NCBI GenBank assembly: GCA_022606425.2
Contig: JAHDVF020001051.1
Span: forward strand, 62,001-126,000
DNA length: 64,000 nt
From: Lepidostoma basale
Taxonomy: Eukaryota; Arthropoda; Insecta; Trichoptera; Lepidostomatidae
Direction: 5' to 3'
Shown here: positions 42,201 to 51,200 of the stretch, in pieces
Numbering within the stretch: position 1 is the stretch's first letter
How the letters are laid out: every line of letters starts with the position of its first letter
The notes under the pieces: model-generated
The model's input: the letters and a program-made list of their open reading frames with translations, nothing else
The model's database searches: none
What the model was told of the DNA's origin: nothing
Program-made: the position numbers and the translations under genes

Positions 42201-45200
42201 TTAATAAACATTTTTTGTACTCTTTCAATGCGTTGGATATGTGCAGCATAATAAGGAGACCAAACGGGAGATACATATTCAAGGCTAGAGCGAATCTTTA
42301 TTTATTAAAAGAATGTGTGTATGGCAATTTCATTACAGGCATTTTTTAAAAGATGTTGTCTGATTACTGATTTTATTTCTAAGAGGCAATAGATTAAATA
42401 TATTCTGGGGTCCCCCTTGCGATGCTCCAATAGATTCATAAATATTAAATAGTTAAAATTAGTCCTCCATGGACGGGAGATGAGAAACTGACTAAAGGGC
42501 AGGCCTCCTATAAACCTGTGTTTTACTTTCATGTGCAAATATTATTCTTTATATGAGTAAATATAATGATTTATTCTAGGATACAATCAACTATGCAAAT
42601 TTGACAATGTCACTATTCATGAGGAAGGATTCTTTTCCACTCAGGAGGAGCATGTTTATTGTGACAAGCACTCTCCCGGGCACCTGCGTTTGAGAAATAC
42701 GGTTATTATGAAATTTAACACCGATCTGTGGATTCAAAAAACAGGATTTGAACTAACATATAGTCTCGATAGTAAGTCTTATATTATTTTATTTGATTGT
42801 AACTATAATACATTATCGATTTAATAATAAATTGGATATAAATTGAAATAAGTGTATATATTTTTGTACGCTAGATTTAATTTTTAAATGGGCTTTTGTG
42901 GTAAACTGACCTCGCACAATGTATCTGTAAATCGAATGTATAAAAGGTTGAAAATTGCAATGATAATCCGTGTTATAACAATACATTAAGAGGCGCATGT
43001 TAATTATCTAACTAACCATCACGCCGTTTCTCCAGAGCGGTAGGCAGAGAGGATAGACCGTCATATTGCTCTATCCTGACATCTCTCTAGCTTCCTGTAC
43101 ATTCATACATCGTAACATGCACGCTTGTCGATTTTTCTGAATTCGAATGTGGCCGCCTTTTTGCATTGCTAATATAATAAAGATACCTCATGGCAATAAA
43201 GAAAGATATTTATGTTTTGCTTATGTCTTACACTATTTTGTCATCCTAAATTGAAATTCATAAACATATTCATATAATCAAAAGTGTATGGTGAATTTGT
43301 AGTGAGAAAATATAAATTAAAAAAAAATATTTGGCATCTGTATTTTTTTTCCACAGATTGTGGTGGTGCAATCAACTCACCCGTAACTTTACGAAATCCT
43401 GTAAATAAAAACAACGAGTATCACCAAAGTATTCTTTGTGTGTGGAATATAACAGCCCCTGAAAATAAGATTATAGTGCTAAGGTAAAAAGTATTATATA
43501 ATATTTTCTTAAATCCAACATAAATTTAACCAACCTAATGTGATAAATGATATTTGTAATTAATTTTAAAAAAAGTATATTTTAAATTACATATTTTTTT
43601 GTTCGTGCGTGAAACAGACACAAACCATTTGGGTATTTGCTATCTTTTTTATTATTGCTTTTTCATACATGTGTAAAAGTAAGATGCACTATTTATTGTG
43701 CAGAAAGTATTTTAATTCAAGCATTTATGAGTCATCTTTCAGACAGACAATCCGTTGTTGGCATTTCTTTCTCGTGCGAATAAAGATACCTCATGGCAAT
43801 AAAGTACTCCGAAATTGTGATTTAAATTGCAGCGCTGAAAAATAACTAAGTTTGTAGGACTGTCCTTAATAATTATGCCAAAAATGAATACGATCTGTCA
43901 ACCAGTTTGTTTACAGGAGCTGGTTGAATAAGACCACCTCAGGAGTGCGTCACGATTTTTACAATGGACAAAAAGTGTCTCAAATTTTGTGTTTCCAACG
44001 GAATTTCATGTGCAGAATCGTTGCTAATGTTAGAAAAGGTTAATGGTGAATCAGTTTTAACAATAACTCCAGCCTACGATTGGTACAAAGCATTTTCAGA
44101 CGGTCGGGAAACCGACCTCTAACATTATTATTAATTTTTTTTTAAAAGACTAATATCAAGGATTCACATCAATGATATTAGAATTTATTTTACAATCTTC
44201 AATGTGAGCAGAAAATAGCTCAATTTATGAAGAAGGTATCTGGTCGTGTCCAGGCTTGAACCCATGTCCCCTGAATCAGGAGCCAAGCGTTCTATCCCCT
44301 AGACCACCCCCCAGTTTAGTATAGTTAGATAGTATGGCAACCACCATATACTCTGTATTTGGCTCTGTGTGACTTTTTTCTGTTCCCAAAACTTAAATTG
44401 TCGCTCCGTGGAACCCTTTTCCAGTCGATTGAAGCCATAAAATAAAATTCGTGGAAGGTGTTGAAGGACATACCAGAAAGTAAGATGCACTAGAAAGGTT
44501 TCGTAGAGTGTAAAAAACGCTGGCATATGTGTATTTCATCCAATGGGGGATATTTTGAAGGCGACAAAATTAATATAGATGAATAATATAATGCGTTTTA
44601 TTTACAATTACCGGGTACTATATTGTCATTGTATTATATCGTCGTTTAGCATTCCTAAGGTTAAAAAAATGGTTTATATTTGTAGGTTCCGATCTTTTGT
44701 TTTGGAGCACAACTCAGATTGTGGGTTTGACTACTTATCTGCATACGATGGGAAGGTAATGAACACGTCACAACGACTGGCTCTTTTGTGCGGAGATCTC
44801 ACCAGGTCTCTTCCAGTTATTAGGTCCACCAGCAACAATATGATTGTTTCTTTCTCCACTGATTCAAGTAATGAATTTGGTGGCTTCATAGCTGATGTTA
44901 AATTCACATTAGGTGACTATATTTTTACAATTGAAATTAAAAAAAAATCAAAATGTGTCTTGTCTAAAATACTTTTTCTTTCATGTTTTCACCCTCATAC
45001 TTGTTGCAAAGATTAAAAAAAGCTTTGATTATTGGGTGAAGACAATAATATGTGTAATGTGGTTGATTGGTTTTTACATTTTGTTTGATTTTTAGGTGAA
45101 TCAGCCGGTTGCGGAGGAGTTATCTCAGTTCCCGGCCCAAAGCAATCCTTTAACATATTCAACTCCTTCCCAATCTACGAACCCTTCCTGGAGTGCCACT

Positions 45201-48200
45201 GGGTGGTGAAGGCACCTTTAGGTTCTCTAATCAAGCTTCAGTTCTCTTCATTTAATGTCTCCAAGTGCATAGACACAAATATTACGGGAATTGTCAACAA
45301 CAACTGCAATTGTGATTATCTCGAGGTGAGTCGACATATAGTAAAGAATTATTCTCGCTGCTTACAGAAAGTCGCAGATTATTTAAATAAAAATAATGGA
45401 ATTATATAATTGAAGATACTTATGGTAGTTAATACTATTTTTATTATGCATTTTTGTTTTAAGGTCCTTGATGGCTCTAGTTTTCACTCGCCTCGCATCG
45501 GAAAGTATTGCGGAGATCAGATTCCCGATGAAATTGTTTCATCTTCTAGCTTTATGTGGATTTCATTTCATTCTGACGGGTCCTACTCAAGTACTGGTGT
45601 CAGATCATACCTTTCTTCGATAGCATGTAAGTCTCAAATTCTTCATTCATCCATAAATTAGTATTTACCCTTATAAATATTCCTGTTACTTCAGTGTTAA
45701 TGTAGCAAATTAATTATGTTGCAGAATTTTTTATTCAAAACATTTCTCTTTCTGTTTTATAAAAGTCTGTCGATGGGCAGACTTTAGACCGTAATGACTT
45801 AATAAGGCTGCTAGTATGGCATCTTTATTGATTTTTGGAAATCAACAAAGATTAGCACTAAAGGTCTTTTATATTCAATTGTTTTTTTGATAAGAATTTT
45901 TAGCGTCAGCAAGTTGTCATTTGGGCTGAAGCCTGAACCTGTTGGTAGAAACCTACTAATACTAATGAAAACGTCTGTTTTCTGAAAGTTTTATTATAAT
46001 TTATGGGAGATAAGAATCATTTGGAGAGCTAAGTCAGCTACCTTTAACATATTTTTTGTTGCTTGAACAATAATGTAAATAATTAATACAAATGAAAATG
46101 TGTTTTCTAGAAGTTTAGAGATAGAATTTCACCATTCATACGTTAGATTGATTTTTATTTCAGCCCCCTGTGGACCACTTTATTTAAATTTCACGGAGGA
46201 TGTTCAAGAACTTGTTTCACCGGATTATAACAAAGGAATCCTTCCCAGGGGACTGAAATGTGCATGGATGCTGACAAAAGAATCTGTATTCACAAAGGTC
46301 CATATCCGAATCACAGATCTGGACCTTGAAGCCCCCTCGCCCACTGTACATCATTGCACCCAAGATCAGCTATTGATCACGGACTTGAAGGTTGGTATAA
46401 TTTTTATTTCAGTTCAAATTTGTATAGAACAATTATCAGAATTATCATTGATGTTGCTGCCAACCTGCTGGACTAATTGGAGAGCATCCAAATTGAAATA
46501 ATTTCAAATATTTAATAATTAAAGTGCTCTTGTTCTCTTGCTACAGTGAAAGCTATCTATTAAATTTCTGTTTTCTTTAACTATTTGTTAAATGAGAGAG
46601 ATGCAGCACAGCTGGAAAGACTGGTGACGTCCATGGATCTGGGGGTGTTGTTTGATGCTCGCTTGTTGTTGTTTCGTCTTCACATAACTTCATTATGTAA
46701 TAGTTCCCTCAAAACAAATTTCTGCTCTGAGTATGGATATCAGCCGTGGATCTTTCTTACTAATTTCTTCCTAGGGATGCTAGGCTACCAGTCACTCGGG
46801 AGAAGACGAGAAATTCACTTGGGTGTTCACTTCTTTCGTCTGGTTGGCGGTTGTATATACAGTGGCAACTCAGAAATCCTGAGTGATGTAGGTCTGTTCG
46901 TCCCTGATTACTATCTTTGACAAAAAGACCACAGATAGTTTTATCTCCCACAATGCAGAACCAATCTGCCAATGGTTCAGCCCAATAGGTAGAGCAATCC
47001 CTTTCCTAAACAATGTCACTTTAGAGGTTGACGTATTGTGTGATAGTGGCTCACCTGAGGGATGCACTGTCATTGCTAAAATTGTAAATCCTCTACATAT
47101 ATTCATTATTATTTACTTAAAATTCTAATTCTGTAATGCTTTAAAATAAATCAATGAAATGAAATGAAAAGAAATATTTATATTTGAATTTTTTTCCAAC
47201 ATTTCAAACAATTTGATCAAACTAATGCAAAATTAGGAATAATGGCAAGAATTTGGTGTGAATTTTCAAAATTATTAATAATACCACCTCGTATATTGAA
47301 TTTTTCACAGTTGATCACGGCGTATGGAGATAATCTTTATGCTGGAATTCCTAAAGACTCTGGCTTGGTGAATATTATTTATATTATAGTTTATCTTTCA
47401 AATAATAAGACATGGCATTATATGACATAATACTTAAGCCACTTAAAGTTAGCCCATTTATGTCTCTCTTATTCATTTACTCCATTTAACATTTTTTTTA
47501 GAATGACATAAAGCATTTTGAATACTCCTTTTGTGGAAATATGAGCACATTTGATATTTATACATATTCTTCTCAAGTGGGAATATACCTGACCACATCA
47601 TTACTCAATACAGCACATAAAGGATTTAAGATTCAGTACTCCAATTCAGGTATATTTTTAATCTAACTGATATGATATTATAATAACTAAAATAAATAAA
47701 AGGGTCTTGTGACTTTTGTGTCTTAACATTATTTATTACGATTTTTGTACTATCCAATTTAAGCTGAAATAATTGTTCATTATTGTGATAAATGATTTGG
47801 GTAATGCCAAATATCAAATGAGCAGCATTTGGATCACCTCCAAAATGTTGTTAATGTCTTGAAAAATTGATACTTGTATAGGTGTCCCAAAATTAAAGCA
47901 AAATTTGAATTAAATAGAAAACACAGTTTTTACTCTTGAGATTATTATTTTTTATTGAATCATAAAGTACATAGTATAGGGTTATTTATGAAATACATCA
48001 GTCAAATGGCCTCCACGGCTTTGCTGGCACCTACGCACTCTTCTGTGGATAATTTTCATGACCTTTTTGCATAAATGTGGCTGAATTTCATTAATGCAGC
48101 GTTTAATTTCCTCCTGTAATGCATGGATGGTTGTGGGCTTGTTGACATAGACCTTTGATTTCAAATAACCCTATAAAAAGAAATTTCATGATCTAGGGGG

Positions 48201-51200
48201 CCAATTCTGATCACCGAAACGAGAGAGTACAGACAAATGGATTTTCACCAACACCCTCACACACCTCTTCGATATTGACATTTGAACGGCTTGTTTTTGG
48301 ATAACCAGTTCGTTTATCGTCTCCAACTGATCCAGCCTCCCTGAATTATTCAATTAATCTCTTCACTCTTGACGAATATTAAACACTATTTCGATCATAT
48401 TTTGTATGAAACATTGGAACCGCGGCCGCCAAAATTTCATTATTTTTGAGATATTGTTCAATTATGGAAACACGTTGTTGTATCGTGTAACGCTCCATTT
48501 TTACTAACCCTAAACTGTCAGCTATCAAATTGCTTTTTTTCGTTGTTGCCAACAATTTACTGCACAAAAGGCGGCAAATTCAAATCTTGCTTAAATTTTC
48601 TGACACCCTATATATGCCGTTGGGGTTAATGGGATTATAAGAAATATGTTTTTATTTTAGACTGTACAGGTAACTACACTGCACCGTATGGAAGGCTTGT
48701 GACTAGCCATCAAAAATGTTTTATAACAATAAAAGCCCCTGTGAATCATACCATTACTGTTTACATGGCACAATTAATAACTACAATGGAATGTGAACAT
48801 AACTTTTTGTTGGTAATGTATAGTTTTGTTCATCACTTAGAATTTCCATTTTCCATGTTTCTGTTAATATTATACATCTAAGCAATTCTCTAACAGTGGC
48901 CCTTACTATGACTAGTTGTTAACATGCCTATTGAGAGTGTTAAAAGCATTCTTTGACTATCCTCTGTCGAAGTTTTAGATTTAAATTGTCTTTACATCAT
49001 TTTGTATCACGAGGTCTGTCCAATAAATTTGCAAACTGATTTTTATTAAATTTTATTTTCCAAAATTTAAGGTAGATCAATCTTTTCCCCTTCAAAATGC
49101 TCCCCATTTGTATCAATGCACTTGTCCCATCTCTGTTTCCATTGTTCAAAACATTCCTGGAAGTCTTCAAGAGTCACGCTGTTCAGCTGCTATGTCGTTT
49201 CACGTTTAATCGTCTACACGTCGTCCCAGTGCCGCCCACGCAGGACCTTTTTACATTTCGGGAACAAAAAGAAGTCGCTAGGGACTAAATCTGGTGAATA
49301 GGGAAGGTGATCAATCACAGAGATCGCATTATGGGTCAGAAACTGCATTGTCATAATTTTCTCAACTGTAAATATTATTTTTAACTCGTGTGCACATACG
49401 ATTTTCCTAAATTTAGTTCATCAGCAATCATCCGAACAGTTCATCAATGATTGAATAGCATAATAGACCGAACACAATCAATGTTTTCATCAACACAAGA
49501 AGTCAACGGTCGTTCTGAACTTGCATCGTTCTTGAAGTCATCACGGCCCTTACTAAAACCCTTGATCAACTTAAAAAGGGCAGTTTTCTTCAGTGTCTTA
49601 ACTCCATTAACAGCCTTTAACATTTCATGAATTCCCTGATAATTTTTCCCAAGTTTCACCAGAAATTTGATGTTGACTTGTTGTTCCATATCTGTTTGTC
49701 AATCTCCATTGTCGACAAGAGCATAAATTAACACACGCCAATTCCCCGTTCGAGCGGTACGTTTGGTTTGGTGATTACAGATTCACTTAGTAGATCACCT
49801 GGCAACAAAGTAGCCAGCCAAATTTCAACTGAAGACCATCCGAGCAACGCAGTTCGCATATTTAATGGACAGACCTCGTACACTCTAGCCATTTTATTAT
49901 ATAGTGTGAAATAAATAATGTATCTCACTGAAGGGGTACGCAGTAAGAATGGACAGCCACCCTTTTATTTATTGACATACATCTCTCGCTTTCTCAACAT
50001 TCATACATGTCATGGACACATGTCTATTTATTATTGTCTTTTATTATTTTGTTGAATCGCTCTTTACAGCGTGAGCGAAATAGATGTAAAGGGTATAGCT
50101 ATCCTATTGATTCTCATGAAATGTGTAGGTAGCTAATCTATCATCATTTTATTGTCACGTGAATTATATACCAGACCAAAGAGAGTATGACAATCACACT
50201 GCCATCGCAGGGAATCGTACCCAGGACCTTCGGTGTGGCAGTCATAGCACTTGCCACTCAGCCGCGAAGGTCGCTAGATACCATATGTTAATTATGTTTA
50301 TAAATGAATCTGTAATTTAAGTGTGTAACATGTTGTCTTATAGGTAAAGGAAAATTCCACAAATGTTACATATTCAAAGAAATTTTGTGGATCAGAAACT
50401 CCAACGCCATACTTCTCTTACGGGAATGAAATATTTATTGAGATCCGGCACAGAACACCTGTGTCCTTCTTATTTTTTGATGCATTTTATACAACAACAG
50501 ACAAAGGCAAGTATTTTCATTTAGTGTTCTTGTATTTACCAGGTGTATAAGCTTAAATCCGCTGTTTGCTCATAGATGGCGTTAGCGAGCATACCTCGTT
50601 TTACTACTACTGACTACTGACACGTTTTACTGTTTTTTTATAAGTTGGATATCCGTCAGCATTAACCAGTGCACATCATCAGCAATTTCATAAAACATAC
50701 ATTTTTCTGTTGGTAATCATGTCTAGTTACGTGTCAGAAAAAGAGCATATGCGGGAAGCTCTGCTTTTCTGTTTTAATTTGAAAAAATTGGCTGCCGAAT
50801 CATACTGAATGCTTGTGGAGGCCTATGGCGACGATACTTTATCGGAAACAATGTGCAGAGATTGGTTTTGTTGGTTCAAATATGACAATTGTGACCTGAG
50901 CAACAAGAAGCGTGAAAATCGGCCCATGAAGGTTGAGGACGACCAATTGCAGGCTCTTTTGGACGAGAACGATACCCAATTGCAAAAAATGATTGCCGAG
51001 CAATTGGGTGTTACTCAACCAGCCATTTCCATGTGCCTATGTGCCATGGGAAAGGTTAAAAAGATCGGAAAATGGGTGCTGCACGAATTTAATGATAGGC
51101 AGATGGTGCGATGCTAAAACACATGAAATCTTGCTCACCAGACAAAAACGAAAGTCATTCCTGCATTGGATTGTAACTGGCGATGAAAAGTGGATATATT

